Below, piece after piece: positions 18,363 to 26,940 of a stretch of DNA of 31,058 nt; within the stretch, counting starts at the first letter, position 1; each line of letters opens with the position of its first letter. Source of the stretch: Ancylobacter novellus. GTDB lineage: Bacteria; Pseudomonadota; Alphaproteobacteria; Rhizobiales; Xanthobacteraceae. Under the pieces are notes generated by a model. That model searched no databases and had not been told where the DNA came from. It saw nothing but the letters and a program-made list of their open reading frames with translations. A program made the position numbers and the translations under genes. Where the stretch lies: positions 1 through 31,058 of the forward strand of contig QFQD01000040.1 of NCBI GenBank assembly GCA_003241485.1. Direction: 5' to 3'.

Positions 18363-18383
18363 CTGTCATACGAACAACTGACA
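18363..18383 (+). promoter_or_regulatory. Partial Pho-box-like sequence
   Basis: CTGTCAT (18363-18369), a perfect PhoB half-site, is followed by CTGACA (18378-18383). The start-to-start distance is 15 bases, not the 11 of a canonical Pho box, so this is at best a variant. It lies about 105 bases before the Na/Pi-cotransporter-family gene, which makes phosphate control worth considering. Confidence 0.22.
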
Positions 18384-18487
18384 ACGGCACGGCGTTTGCC
18401 AGTCAGACGGCGCCCGCCGCGCGGGTCATCGTCACGTCGCGTACGGATTGAAGAGGGGGGCTACTGCACCGTGGCTATTTCGACCTG

Positions 18488-20083
18488 ATGGCGACAATTG
18501 CGCTGCTGTTCAGCGGGCTTGGCCTCTTCTTCATCGGCGTGCGCGGCCTGTCGGCCAATCTGGTGCCGCTGGTAGGGCGGCGCGCGCGTGCCGCCTTCGC
18601 CCGTGCCCTGCATGGACGGGTGAGCTGCGCGATCAGCGGTGCGCTGGCGGGCATCGTGACGCAAAGCTCCACGGCCGTTTCCTGGATCATCGTCTCCTTC
18701 GTGCGTGGCGGCGTGCTGAATGACGGGCCGGCGCTGATGGCGCCGACCTGGGCCAATATCGGCACCGCCCTGCTGCCGCTGATCGTCGCGATCGACACGG
18801 CGACGCCGGCCGGGGTGGTGATCGGCGTGGTCGGATTCGCCACCTATTTCCGGCTCGCGCGCGGCGAGCGGCTGCGCAACGCGCTGGAAGCGGCACTCGG
18901 TGGCGCGTTGCTGCTGTTCGGCATGTATCTGGTGTCCGTCGCGGTAGGCCCGGTGCGCGAGCATCTCATGCATCACGCGCTGTGGCAGACCGCGCTGGAA
19001 CACGCCTGGCTGTTGGCCCTGATCGGCGGCGGCTTCGCGCTGGCCGCGCAGTCCTCGTCCGTAGCCGCGGCAATCGCGGTGGCGGCGGTGAGCGGCGACC
19101 TGTTGGACCTCGGCGCGGCGCTGCCGCTGGTGGCCGGCGCCAATCTGGCGGGCAGCTTCAACAATGCGCTGCTGATCCCCGGTGAGACCACAAGCGGGCG
19201 CGTGGTCTTCGCGCTGCAGGTGGTGCAGAAGCTCGCGGGCTCGCTGCTGTTGGCCCTGCTCGCCTGCGCGGCGCACGTCTTTCCGGCGGAGGTCGATGCG
19301 CTGCTGGCACATGCCGGCCCGGAAGCCGGCGGCCAGATCGCTGTGGTGTTCCTGCTGGCACAGGTCGGCGGTGCCTTCGCCACCGCTCTGCTGGAGCAGC
19401 CGACGCGGGCGCTGCTGGCGCGGCTGATGCCGGCGAGCCCGGCCGAGACGCTGGCGCAGCCCGCTTACCTGCTGCGCGAGGCGATGAATGACGCGGATGC
19501 CACGCTCGACCTCGCCGCGCGCGAACTCGCTCGCCTGACCGCCCGGCTGCCGCTGCTGCTGGACGGTGTGCGCGAGGATGGCGACCCGGCAAGTCCGCCC
19601 GTCGCGGCCCTGAAGACCGCTGGTGACAGCCTCGCCGGCACGGTGAAGGACTATCTCGCCGCGCTGCTGGACGGGAAACTGAATCGCCAGCAGGTATCGG
19701 TGGCGCTGCTGCTCGACGAGGCGGCAACCAACGCCGCTGCGCTGCATGACGCGCTGGCCGAATTCGCCGCCGAGGCCCGCCATGCGCGCAGCGTGCCGAC
19801 CGCGCGCCGGCTGGTGGAGGCGCTGCACGCCATTCTCGGCGCGGTGGCCGATCATGCCGACAGCCTCGGCGCGGAGGACCCGACGCTGGTGCTCGGCTTG
19901 CTCGGTCATCGCGACCAGCTGATGGAGGCCCTGCGGCTGCGGCTGTCCTCGCAGGACGACATCGCCCCGGCGGCGCAGAACGCGCTGTTCCGCATGACGG
20001 TGCTGTTCGAGCGCATCGTCTGGCAGGCGCGCGGGCTGGTGAACGACTTCACCCAGGTGCACCGCGCGCTGGAGGCCGATTAG
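18488..20083 (+). CDS. Na/Pi-cotransporter-family protein with PhoU-like tail
   Basis: The 531-residue protein has about eight to nine membrane helices in its first 320 residues, including the two inverted repeats of the NptA/Na-Pi cotransporter family, each with a Q-S-S motif: V-T-Q-S-S-T-A-V-S-W and A-A-Q-S-S-S-V-A-A-A. The C-terminal 200 residues are soluble and helical, as in family members with a PhoU-like domain. The expected function is sodium-coupled phosphate movement across the inner membrane. The stop overlaps tail-to-tail by four bases with the RsbW-like gene. The gap of 154 bases to the upstream receiver gene suggests its own promoter. Confidence 0.87.
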   Translation: MATIALLFSGLGLFFIGVRGLSANLVPLVGRRARAAFARALHGRVSCAISGALAGIVTQSSTAVSWIIVSFVRGGVLNDGPALMAPTWANIGTALLPLIVAIDTATPAGVVIGVVGFATYFRLARGERLRNALEAALGGALLLFGMYLVSVAVGPVREHLMHHALWQTALEHAWLLALIGGGFALAAQSSSVAAAIAVAAVSGDLLDLGAALPLVAGANLAGSFNNALLIPGETTSGRVVFALQVVQKLAGSLLLALLACAAHVFPAEVDALLAHAGPEAGGQIAVVFLLAQVGGAFATALLEQPTRALLARLMPASPAETLAQPAYLLREAMNDADATLDLAARELARLTARLPLLLDGVREDGDPASPPVAALKTAGDSLAGTVKDYLAALLDGKLNRQQVSVALLLDEAATNAAALHDALAEFAAEARHARSVPTARRLVEALHAILGAVADHADSLGAEDPTLVLGLLGHRDQLMEALRLRLSSQDDIAPAAQNALFRMTVLFERIVWQARGLVNDFTQVHRALEAD

Positions 20084-20514
20084 CTGGCGGGATTCTCCGC
20101 CAGAGCGAAGGTCAAGGTCACCACATTGCGCCCGTTCTCGAAGCGGTAGACGCAGGAGCGGGCGAAGTTGCGCACGAGATGGATGCCAAGGCCGCCGATG
20201 CGCCGTTCCTCGATCGAGCCGTTGAGGTCCGGCGGGGGCGCGGTGAAAGGGTCGAACGGGTCGCCATCGTCGGATAGCACCAGCTCCACATGGTCGCCGG
20301 CATGGGCGAGATGCACGCCGATCTCGCCGCGGCGCCCATCGGGATAGCCGTGCTCCACCGCATTGGCGAGGAACTCGTCGACGGCGAGCAGGAGCTGGCC
20401 GGCGGCGCGGGCGGAAATGTCATTGGCCTCGACGAAACCGTCGAGCGCGGCCATCAGCGGCTCGATCTGCGAGAGCTCGTTTGGCAGGCGCAGATCGATC
20501 TCGCGGACGCTCAT
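20080..20514 (-). CDS. RsbW-like ATP-binding (anti-sigma type) protein
   Basis: A 144-residue single-domain GHKL ATPase of the RsbW/SpoIIAB type. The N-box is A-V-D-E-F-L-A-N-A-V-E-H-G-Y with Asn51, the G1 box is S-D-D-G-D-P-F-D, and the G2 box is G-G-L-G-I-H-L-V-R, so ATP binding looks intact. Such proteins phosphorylate a STAS antagonist and bind a sigma factor or other target. It lies 30 bases downstream of the STAS gene, and the two form a minus-strand pair. No sigma factor gene is next to it, so its final target is unknown. Its 3' end overlaps the Na/Pi transporter gene by four bases. Confidence 0.9.
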   Translation of the reverse strand: MSVREIDLRLPNELSQIEPLMAALDGFVEANDISARAAGQLLLAVDEFLANAVEHGYPDGRRGEIGVHLAHAGDHVELVLSDDGDPFDPFTAPPPDLNGSIEERRIGGLGIHLVRNFARSCVYRFENGRNVVTLTFALAENPAS

Positions 20515-20544
20515 GGGCCGTTCCGGCGCGCGGCGGAGGGACGG

Positions 20545-20877
20545 TCAGGGCAGCGAGGCGAGGGCGCTTTCCCGGCTCGCATGGATCGGAATCAGCGTCG
20601 TGAAGCCGCTGACGTCGAAAATCTCGTGCACCTGCGGAACCAGTCCGCAAATCACCAGCGGCACGCCCGCGCCGCGCGCCAGCTTGGTGGCCTTCAGGAC
20701 CACGCGAAGCCCGGCGGAGCTGATATAGGTGAGCTCGGCGAAGTCCAGCACCAGCCCGCTGCTGCCTTCGGGAAGGGTGGCGAGAAACTCGTCAAGCTTG
20801 TGCGAGCTGCTGCTGTCGAGACGCCCCTTCACCGCCGTGATGACGATGTCTCTCTCGACGAAACGGTCAATCTGCAT
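20545..20877 (-). CDS. STAS-domain anti-anti-sigma-type protein (RsbV-like)
   Basis: The 110-residue protein is a single STAS domain. The phosphorylation motif reads L-T-Y-I-S-S-A-G-L-R-V; aligned to Y-M-D-S-x-G-L of RsbV/SpoIIAA, Ser54 takes the place of the phosphorylated serine and the usual preceding Asp is Ser53. It should be the shared substrate of the RsbW-like kinase encoded directly downstream and of the receiver-PP2C phosphatase at 14402. The ATG at 20877 begins M-Q-I-D-R-F and matches the family length; 31 further residues in the open frame are unlike a STAS start. Confidence 0.9.
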   Translation of the reverse strand: MQIDRFVERDIVITAVKGRLDSSSSHKLDEFLATLPEGSSGLVLDFAELTYISSAGLRVVLKATKLARGAGVPLVICGLVPQVHEIFDVSGFTTLIPIHASRESALASLP

Positions 20878-21028
20878 TGCAACAACAATCCCGCTGAAGT
20901 CACGCTGGATAAAGCCGATACCGGTGCGCCGCGACGCGGCGGACAAAGTCGTCGCCCGCGCCGCGACCACCCTTCAGAACTAGCCACAAAGCCCGATTGG
21001 CGCAAGCGGGCGCGCCTTGCCACACCGC

Positions 21029-22732
21029 TCAGTGCTCGAAGCGCAGCGACAGCGTCTGCCGGTCGCCGCGCCGGCCGAGCATCAGCTTATCGGCCCGCTT
21101 GCTGAGCATGTAGCCTACGAAGCGCGCCACGGTCTGGCTGTCGCCCAGCAGATCCTCCGGGGAAGGCCGCAGCGTCGGAATTTCCAGTGCCGCGCCCTTG
21201 TAGATCAGCACGACGTCGAAGTTATTCTCGTCGAAGCGTGCGACCATTTCGACACCGTCTTCCGCAACGCCCGTGTCGACCAGCATCTCCGCTGCCTCGG
21301 CGACGACGGGGATGGCGGCGGCGACCACATCGCGGCGTGCGCCCCAGATGTCGCCCTGCGTCTCCAGGAATCCGGTGGTCAGGGTGAAGGGATTGCTCTC
21401 CGAGGTGACGGCGATGCTCGCTTCCTGCCGGATGCCGATGCGGAAAAACAGGTTAAGTGCCACCGCGACGGCGGTGGAGACCGAGAGCGGCGATTCCAGA
21501 ATCGGCTGCATCCAGGCCGGCGTCGCGCGCACGAGTTCCGGCAGCAGCGCCACGGCGAGGCCGGCCAGCACCGACAGACCGACAGTGAAGATGCGCCGGT
21601 CGCTGAGGCGGCGCGACAGGATCAGGTCCATGCCGGCGACGATGAGGAAGGCCGAAGCATAGACGAGAATGGCGCCGATCACCGGCGGCGGGATGATGAT
21701 GAGCGCACCGACGAGGCGCGGCGAGAAGGCGGCGAGCAGGATCACCGCGCCGGCGGCGATGCCGATGCGCCACGCGGTGGCTCCGGTGGCGAAGGCAACG
21801 CCGATCGCAGCGGAGGATGAGGCGCTGGCGAAGCCGCCGGTCAGCGCCGCCCCCATGTCGGCGACCGTGTTGGCGCGGATGGCGCGGCCGGCCTGCTGCA
21901 TGTCGGCGCGCCGCCAGTCGGCATCGTCCATGCGCTGCATGGAGACGACCGTGCTGATCATATCGACGGCGGAGATGATGCCGGTGAGGATGGCTGCCGG
22001 CAGCAGTGCCCAGGACCACGCCAGTCCGGGAAAGCCGATGCGCGGCAGGTCGATATAGGCGAGCTGGCTGAAGGTCTCGGCCGGCGCCGGCGCGATGCCG
22101 ACCACAGCCGCCAGTACCCAGCCGGCCGCGGCGCCGATCGCGACCGCGAAGAGCCGCAGCAGGCCGCGCGAGAAGATGGCGAGCGTGATGATGACGAAGA
22201 GGGTGACGAAGCTCACAAGCGGGTAGCTGGGGTCGAGCGCGGTGCCCCCCTCATGCGCGAGGCCAAACACGCGCCGAAGCGCGGCGGGTGCCAATGCCAC
22301 GCCGAGCATGGTGACGGCGACGCCGCAGATCTCTGGCGGAAACACCGCCCGCAGCGCGTTCATGAACCGGGTCAGCGAGAGCTGGGTGACCGCGGCGACG
22401 AGGCTCATCGCGGCATAGAGCGCGGGGCCTCCCGCTGTGAGCGACTGCACGGCGAGCGGCAGATGCGGGGTGTTGGGAATCTGGACCAGCAGCATGCCCG
22501 CGCCGGGGCGCGGCCGGCATTCGACTATGGTGGCGATACCCATGAAGATGATGCAGCTGGTGAGCAGCACCTGCGTATCGTCGAAGCTCAGGCCCGCCTC
22601 TTCCGCCGCCACCAGCGGATAAACCAGGAACAGCAGCGCCAGCGTCGCGTGCTGCAGCCCGAGGGCGACGATAGTCCCGAGCGGGGGCTTCTCATCGGCG
22701 GAATAGACGATGTTGGAGGGCTTGCGCGGCAT
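21029..22732 (-). CDS. NCS2-family permease with extra C-terminal cytoplasmic domain
   Basis: The 567-residue protein has about 12-14 membrane helices in residues 15-440 and the NCS2 (xanthine/uracil permease) features: the Q-H motif in the first helix (G-L-Q-H-A-T-L-A-L), V-E-C-R-P-R-P-G-A-G, and a serine/alanine-rich motif G-G-F-A-S-A-S-S-S-A-A-I-G. Substrate is likely a nucleobase or similar, but the signature is divergent and the solute is not predictable. The final 124 residues (bases 21029-21403) are soluble and resemble a degraded RsbW-type ATPase domain. ATG 22732 was chosen; a TTG at 22798 would add 22 basic residues. The gene is divergent from the CoA-transferase operon. Confidence 0.85.
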   Translation of the reverse strand: MPRKPSNIVYSADEKPPLGTIVALGLQHATLALLFLVYPLVAAEEAGLSFDDTQVLLTSCIIFMGIATIVECRPRPGAGMLLVQIPNTPHLPLAVQSLTAGGPALYAAMSLVAAVTQLSLTRFMNALRAVFPPEICGVAVTMLGVALAPAALRRVFGLAHEGGTALDPSYPLVSFVTLFVIITLAIFSRGLLRLFAVAIGAAAGWVLAAVVGIAPAPAETFSQLAYIDLPRIGFPGLAWSWALLPAAILTGIISAVDMISTVVSMQRMDDADWRRADMQQAGRAIRANTVADMGAALTGGFASASSSAAIGVAFATGATAWRIGIAAGAVILLAAFSPRLVGALIIIPPPVIGAILVYASAFLIVAGMDLILSRRLSDRRIFTVGLSVLAGLAVALLPELVRATPAWMQPILESPLSVSTAVAVALNLFFRIGIRQEASIAVTSESNPFTLTTGFLETQGDIWGARRDVVAAAIPVVAEAAEMLVDTGVAEDGVEMVARFDENNFDVVLIYKGAALEIPTLRPSPEDLLGDSQTVARFVGYMLSKRADKLMLGRRGDRQTLSLRFEH

Positions 22733-23059
22733 CGTGGGAGAAGGCCTCAAAGGTCGATTGGGCGCACGGCGGGAAGAGGTGGCATGCCGTCCGGACAATA
22801 GGAGATTCTGATGGGGTCACTATGAAATTTCGCCGGACGGGGCTCAATAGGCATGCGGAGGGCGGTTGCGCTTCGCCATGGTCCGCGGGCGGGAATGACG
22901 GCCCGGGCAATAAGCGATGGCAAGCCTTTTGGCGTGGATGGCGGGGCGCGGCGCGTGCTGTTTTTGGCATCGCCGGATCGGCCTATGTCGAAAGATAATT
23001 GGACCATCCGCCGCTTTCGACCGATAGAACGGGAAAAACGTCGGTGAGGAGCGTCGCAC
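22733..23059. other. Divergent intergenic region
   Basis: This gap of 327 bases between the NCS2 permease and the CoA-transferase operon should hold both promoters. A GAGGAG lies shortly before the ATG at 23060. A 58-codon frame at 22822-22998 (plus) is rich in Gly, Arg and Trp, has no good ribosome site and is probably chance. No repeat or hairpin of note was found. Confidence 0.45.
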
Positions 23060-24283
23060 ATGGAAGGTCCGCTGACCGGGGTCCGCGTTGTCGAACTCGG
23101 CAATCTGATCGCCGCCCCATTCGCGGCGCGGCTGATGGCGGAATTCGGCGCCGAGGTCATCAAGGTCGAGGCGCCCGGCGAGGGTGATCCGCTGCGCAAA
23201 TGGCGCAAGCTGCACAAGGGCACCTCGCTGTGGTGGTACCTGCAGTCGCGCAACAAGAAGTCGGTCGCGGTCAACATGCGCCTGCCCGAGGGGCAGGAAG
23301 TGGTGCGCCGCCTGGTGCGCGATGCGGATGTGCTGATCGAGAATTTCCGTCCCGGTACGCTCGAGCGCTGGGGCCTCGGCTGGGACGCGCTGAAGGCGAT
23401 CAACCCGAACCTCGTCATGGTGCGCATTTCCGGCTTCGGCCAGGACGGCCCCTATCGCGAGCGCCCCGGCTTTGGCGCGGTGGGCGAGGCGATGGGGGGC
23501 ATGCGGTTCACCACCGGCGATCCTGACCGGCCGCCGGCGCGCACGGGCATCTCCATCGGGGATTCGTTGGCGGCGCTGCACGCGGTGATGGGCGCGCTGA
23601 TGGCGCTGCTCGCCATCAAATCGGGCCGGAGCGGGGGGCAGGTGGTGGACGTTTCGCTCTATGAGAGCGTGTTCAACATGATGGAGAGCCTCGTCCCTGA
23701 ATATGACGTGTTCGACTTCGTGCGTGCCCGCTCGGGTGGCTCCCTGCCGGGTATCGCGCCGTCGAATTCCTACCCGACCGCTGAGGGCACCTTTGTGATT
23801 GTCGCCGGCAATGGCGATGGCATCTTCAAGCGGCTAATGGGGGCGATCGGGCGCGAGGATCTCGCCAATGATCCGCGCCTCGCCTCCAATGACGGGCGGG
23901 TGGCGCATGTCGAGGAGATCGACGGCGTCATCACCGAATGGACGCGCCGCCATTCGCTGGACGAAGTGACCGCCGCGCTGGACCGTGCCGAGGTGCCGAA
24001 CGGGCGCATCTATTCCGTCGCCGACATCGTCGCCGATCCGCAATATCTCGCCCGCGACATGATCCTGCCCTCTACCCTCCCGGATGGCACGGCGGTGAAG
24101 CTGCCGGGCATCGTGCCGAAGCTCTCCGACACGCCCGGTGCGGTGAACTGGCTGGGGCCGAAGCTCGGCGAGCATACGGCGAGCGTGCTGGCGGAACTGG
24201 GCTATGGCGCAGGAGAGATCGACGCGCTGGTGGCCAGCGGAGCGATTGCCCGGGGCGACGGGGCCGAGGGAGACGCGGCATGA
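23060..24283 (+). CDS. Class III (CaiB/BaiF) CoA-transferase
   Basis: The 407-residue protein belongs to the CoA-transferase family III. It begins with the canonical V-R-V-V-E-L-G-N-L-I-A-A-P-F, has Asp168 in S-I-G-D-S-L-A-A-L-H at the place of the catalytic Asp169 of formyl-CoA transferase, and shows the typical V-S-L-Y-E-S-V-F motif. It moves CoA from a donor such as succinyl-CoA to a carboxylic acid. The stop overlaps the start of the HMG-CoA-lyase-family gene (ATGA, 24280-24283), so the lyase is likely to act on the CoA-ester made here. The operon continues into an ABC importer. Confidence 0.93.
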   Translation: MEGPLTGVRVVELGNLIAAPFAARLMAEFGAEVIKVEAPGEGDPLRKWRKLHKGTSLWWYLQSRNKKSVAVNMRLPEGQEVVRRLVRDADVLIENFRPGTLERWGLGWDALKAINPNLVMVRISGFGQDGPYRERPGFGAVGEAMGGMRFTTGDPDRPPARTGISIGDSLAALHAVMGALMALLAIKSGRSGGQVVDVSLYESVFNMMESLVPEYDVFDFVRARSGGSLPGIAPSNSYPTAEGTFVIVAGNGDGIFKRLMGAIGREDLANDPRLASNDGRVAHVEEIDGVITEWTRRHSLDEVTAALDRAEVPNGRIYSVADIVADPQYLARDMILPSTLPDGTAVKLPGIVPKLSDTPGAVNWLGPKLGEHTASVLAELGYGAGEIDALVASGAIARGDGAEGDAA

Positions 24284-25227
24284 GTGCCAAGGGGTTTCCC
24301 GACCGCGTGTTCATCCAGGAAGTGGTGACGCGCGACGGTTTGCAGATTGAGCCGCGCTTCTTGCCGACCGCCGACAAGGTCGCGCTGATCGACGCGCTGT
24401 CGGATACCGGCGTCGCCAAGATCGAGGTGACCTCCTTCGTCTCGCCGAAAGCCGTGCCGAACCTCGCCGATGCGGTCCAGGTGGCGCGAGCGATCACGCG
24501 GCGTCCGGGCGTGACTTATGTCGCGCTGGTGCCGAATTTGCGCGGCGCCGAGGCGGCGCTGGACGCCAAGATGGACGAGCTGAACCTCGTCATGTCGGTG
24601 AGCGAGACGCACAACCTCGCCAATATGCGCATGACCCCGGCGCAGTCTCTGGAAGGGTTCCGCGCCATTGCAGCCATGGCGAAGGGTTCGGGCGCGCGCC
24701 TCAACGGTTCCATCGCTACCGCCTTCGGCTGTCCCTTCGAGGGCACGCAACCGGCAGACAAGGTGCTCGATCTCGCGGACGCCTATCTGGCGGCGGGACT
24801 TCACTCGATCACTCTGGCCGATACCACCGGCATGGCGAACCCCCGGCAGGTGGCGGAACTCGTCGCCGCGTTCCGGGCGCGTTTTGCCGGCGTGGAACTG
24901 ACGCTGCATTTCCACAATACGCGCGGCATGGGCCTCGCCAATGTGCTGGCAGCGTTGGGGGAGGGGGCGGAGCGCTTCGACGCCTCCCTCGGCGGCATTG
25001 GCGGTTGTCCTTTCGCGCCCGGCGCCACCGGCAACATCTCCACCGAGGACCTCGTCCACATGCTCGAAGAGATGGGCGTACCGACCGGCGTGGACCTCCA
25101 TGCCCTGCTGGTGCTTGCGCGGTCCCTGCCGGCGCTGCTGGGGCATGACATTCCCGGGCAGGTGGCCAAGGCCGGCCGGAGCGGAGACCTGCATCCCGCG
25201 CCGTCGCGCCTCATGGCCGCGTCCTGA
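24280..25227 (+). CDS. HMG-CoA-lyase-family enzyme
   Basis: The 315-residue protein is a TIM-barrel aldolase of the HMG-CoA lyase group. The N-terminal motif E-V-V-T-R-D-G-L-Q gives Arg18/Asp19, His210 and His212 are in L-H-F-H-N-T-R-G, and Cys243 is in the signature G-G-I-G-G-C-P-F-A-P-G. These are the metal ligands and catalytic residues of known lyases. The family cleaves HMG-CoA to acetyl-CoA and acetoacetate, and some members cleave related 3-hydroxy-3-methyl-acyl-CoAs such as citramalyl-CoA. Lack of leucine-degradation genes nearby and coupling with a CoA-transferase make an alternative substrate plausible. Confidence 0.9.
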   Translation: MSAKGFPDRVFIQEVVTRDGLQIEPRFLPTADKVALIDALSDTGVAKIEVTSFVSPKAVPNLADAVQVARAITRRPGVTYVALVPNLRGAEAALDAKMDELNLVMSVSETHNLANMRMTPAQSLEGFRAIAAMAKGSGARLNGSIATAFGCPFEGTQPADKVLDLADAYLAAGLHSITLADTTGMANPRQVAELVAAFRARFAGVELTLHFHNTRGMGLANVLAALGEGAERFDASLGGIGGCPFAPGATGNISTEDLVHMLEEMGVPTGVDLHALLVLARSLPALLGHDIPGQVAKAGRSGDLHPAPSRLMAAS

Positions 25228-25250
25228 AACGACAAATGGGAGAAGACGAC

Positions 25251-26117
25251 ATGGAAAGCGCCCTGCGGCGGTCGAGCGAGGCGGCGTCCGTTCCCGGCAC
25301 CGGGCCGCTGGCGGTCGCGCTCGACAATGTGAGCATCAGCTTCGCCATCAAGGGGCGGCCCGTCTACAAGGCGGTGGCGCCGACCTCGCTGCATGTGAAG
25401 GAGGGTGAGTTCGTCGCCATTGTCGGCCCCACGGGCTGCGGGAAGTCGACCCTGCTCAACGCCACTGCCGGGCTGCTCCAGCCGGCGGGTGGCACGGTGT
25501 CGATTTTCGGCGAGCCGCTGGCGGGCCTGAACGCCAAGGCGGGCTACCTGTTCCAGCAGGACGCGCTGATGCCGTGGAAGAGCGCGCTCGACAATGTCGC
25601 CATCGCACTGGAGACCGGTGGCACCCGCCGTGCCGATGCTCTGGCGCAGGCGCAGGATTGGCTGAAGAAGGTCGGTCTCGCCCGCTTTGGTGACCGCTAT
25701 CCGCACCAGCTTTCTGGTGGTCAGCGCAAGCGCGTGGGCCTGGCGCAGGTGCTGGTGCGCCAGCCGAAGATATTGCTGATGGACGAACCGTTCGGCCCGC
25801 TCGACGCGCAGACACGGCAGATCATGGGCACGCTGCTGCTGAACCTGTGGGCGCAGGACCGCAAGGCGGTGCTGTTCGTCACCCACGATCTGGAAGAGGC
25901 CATCGCGCTGTCCGACCGCGTCGTCATCATGGCGGCCGGGCCGGAATCGCGCATCATCGGCGACTTTCCGATCAACCTCGATCGCCCGCGCGACACAGCC
26001 GATATCCGGCTCGATCCCCGCTTCCACACGCTGCACCGCGACATCTGGAACCAGCTGAAAAGCGAAGTCGCCAAGACCTATGACGAAACGCCCGATGCGA
26101 AGGAGATGACGTCGTGA
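25251..26117 (+). CDS. ABC transporter ATP-binding protein, NitT/TauT type
   Basis: The 288-residue ATPase is the energising subunit of the importer encoded here. The Walker A motif G-P-T-G-C-G-K-S-T is at about 59-67, the Q-loop at F-Q-Q-D-A-L-M-P-W, the signature L-S-G-G-Q-R-K-R-V near 155, Walker B I-L-L-M-D-E-P-F-G-P-L-D, and the H-loop V-T-H-D. The M-P-W after the Q-loop is typical of SsuB/TauB/NrtD-like subunits. ATG 25251 is preceded by GGGAG at 8 bases, so I prefer it to the ATG at 25236. The stop overlaps the next start (GTGA). Confidence 0.94.
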   Translation: MESALRRSSEAASVPGTGPLAVALDNVSISFAIKGRPVYKAVAPTSLHVKEGEFVAIVGPTGCGKSTLLNATAGLLQPAGGTVSIFGEPLAGLNAKAGYLFQQDALMPWKSALDNVAIALETGGTRRADALAQAQDWLKKVGLARFGDRYPHQLSGGQRKRVGLAQVLVRQPKILLMDEPFGPLDAQTRQIMGTLLLNLWAQDRKAVLFVTHDLEEAIALSDRVVIMAAGPESRIIGDFPINLDRPRDTADIRLDPRFHTLHRDIWNQLKSEVAKTYDETPDAKEMTS

Positions 26118-26908
26118 AGCTTCACCCCGCCAAGCTCCTGCTGCTGCAGATCCTCGTCGCGGTCGCCGTGCTGGCCGTCTGGCAGATCGGTGCGACGGTG
26201 CCGATCGGCGGCACATACCTGCTGCCCGAGTTTTTCTTCTCCAAGCCATGGGACGTGCTCTCGCGCGTCGTGTCGCTTTTCGTCACCGGCACGATCTGGA
26301 AGCACCTCTGGATCACCCTGACCGAGACGGTGCTGGCGTTCCTCATTGGCTCGATTGGCGGCGTCGTCATCGGCTTCTGGTTCGCTCGCAAGCCGGTCGT
26401 GGCGGCGGTGTTCGACCCCTATGTGAAGATGGCCAACGCCCTGCCGCGCGTGGTTCTGGCGCCGATCTTCATGCTGTGGCTCGGCCTTGGCATCTGGTCC
26501 AAGGTGGCGCTGGGGGTGACGCTGGTGTTCTTCATTGTGTTCTTCAACGTCTATCAGGGCGTGAAGGAAGTGAGCCCCGTGGTGCTCGCCAATGCGCGGA
26601 TGATGGGGATGAACGAGCGCCAGCTGTTCCGCCACGTCTATTGGCCGTCGGCCATGTCGTGGATGTTCTCCTCGCTGCACACTGCCGTCGGCTTCGCGCT
26701 GGTGGGCGCGGTGGTCGGCGAATATCTCGGCTCCTCGGCAGGGCTGGGTTATCTCATCCATCAGGCCGAGGGCGTGTTCGACGTCACCGGCGTGTTCGCC
26801 GGCATGTTCATCCTCGCCGCCTTCGTCCTCGTCATCGACTGGTTTGTCTCGCGGATCGAGACGCGCCTTCTGGTATGGCGCCCGCAGGCCGCGAGCGAAC
26901 AGAACTGA
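26114..26908 (+). CDS. ABC transporter permease, NitT/TauT type
   Basis: The 264-residue inner-membrane protein has about six helices and the binding-protein-dependent permease pattern of the SsuC/TauC group. The conserved loop that contacts the ATPase is visible around A-N-A-R-M-M-G-M-N-E-R-Q-L-F and continues into V-Y-W-P-S-A. The E-Y-L-G-S-S-A-G-L-G-Y-L-I motif near residue 205 is characteristic of this group. It starts with GTG at 26114 in a GTGA overlap with the ATPase gene; AAGGAG lies 8 bases upstream. It should form a homodimer with two ATPase subunits. Confidence 0.93.
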   Translation: MKLHPAKLLLLQILVAVAVLAVWQIGATVPIGGTYLLPEFFFSKPWDVLSRVVSLFVTGTIWKHLWITLTETVLAFLIGSIGGVVIGFWFARKPVVAAVFDPYVKMANALPRVVLAPIFMLWLGLGIWSKVALGVTLVFFIVFFNVYQGVKEVSPVVLANARMMGMNERQLFRHVYWPSAMSWMFSSLHTAVGFALVGAVVGEYLGSSAGLGYLIHQAEGVFDVTGVFAGMFILAAFVLVIDWFVSRIETRLLVWRPQAASEQN

Positions 26909-26940
26909 GACCTCATCCGACAAGAAAAGGGAGGAATTTC

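Noticed and set aside
18461..20062. A 533-codon minus-strand frame opposite the Na/Pi transporter gene, and similar long antiparallel frames opposite thrS (10482-12692) and the hybrid kinase (15555-18323).
   Set aside because: They are long only because of GC-rich codon bias on the other strand; their translations are His/Arg/Gln-rich without domain patterns, while the plus strand encodes recognised families.
22822..22998. A 58-codon plus-strand frame in the divergent gap before the CoA-transferase gene, and a 4-codon frame (22811-22825) with a good AGGAG before it.
   Set aside because: The longer frame lacks a proper ribosome site and has a Gly/Arg/Trp-rich, unpatterned sequence; the very short one cannot be told from chance.
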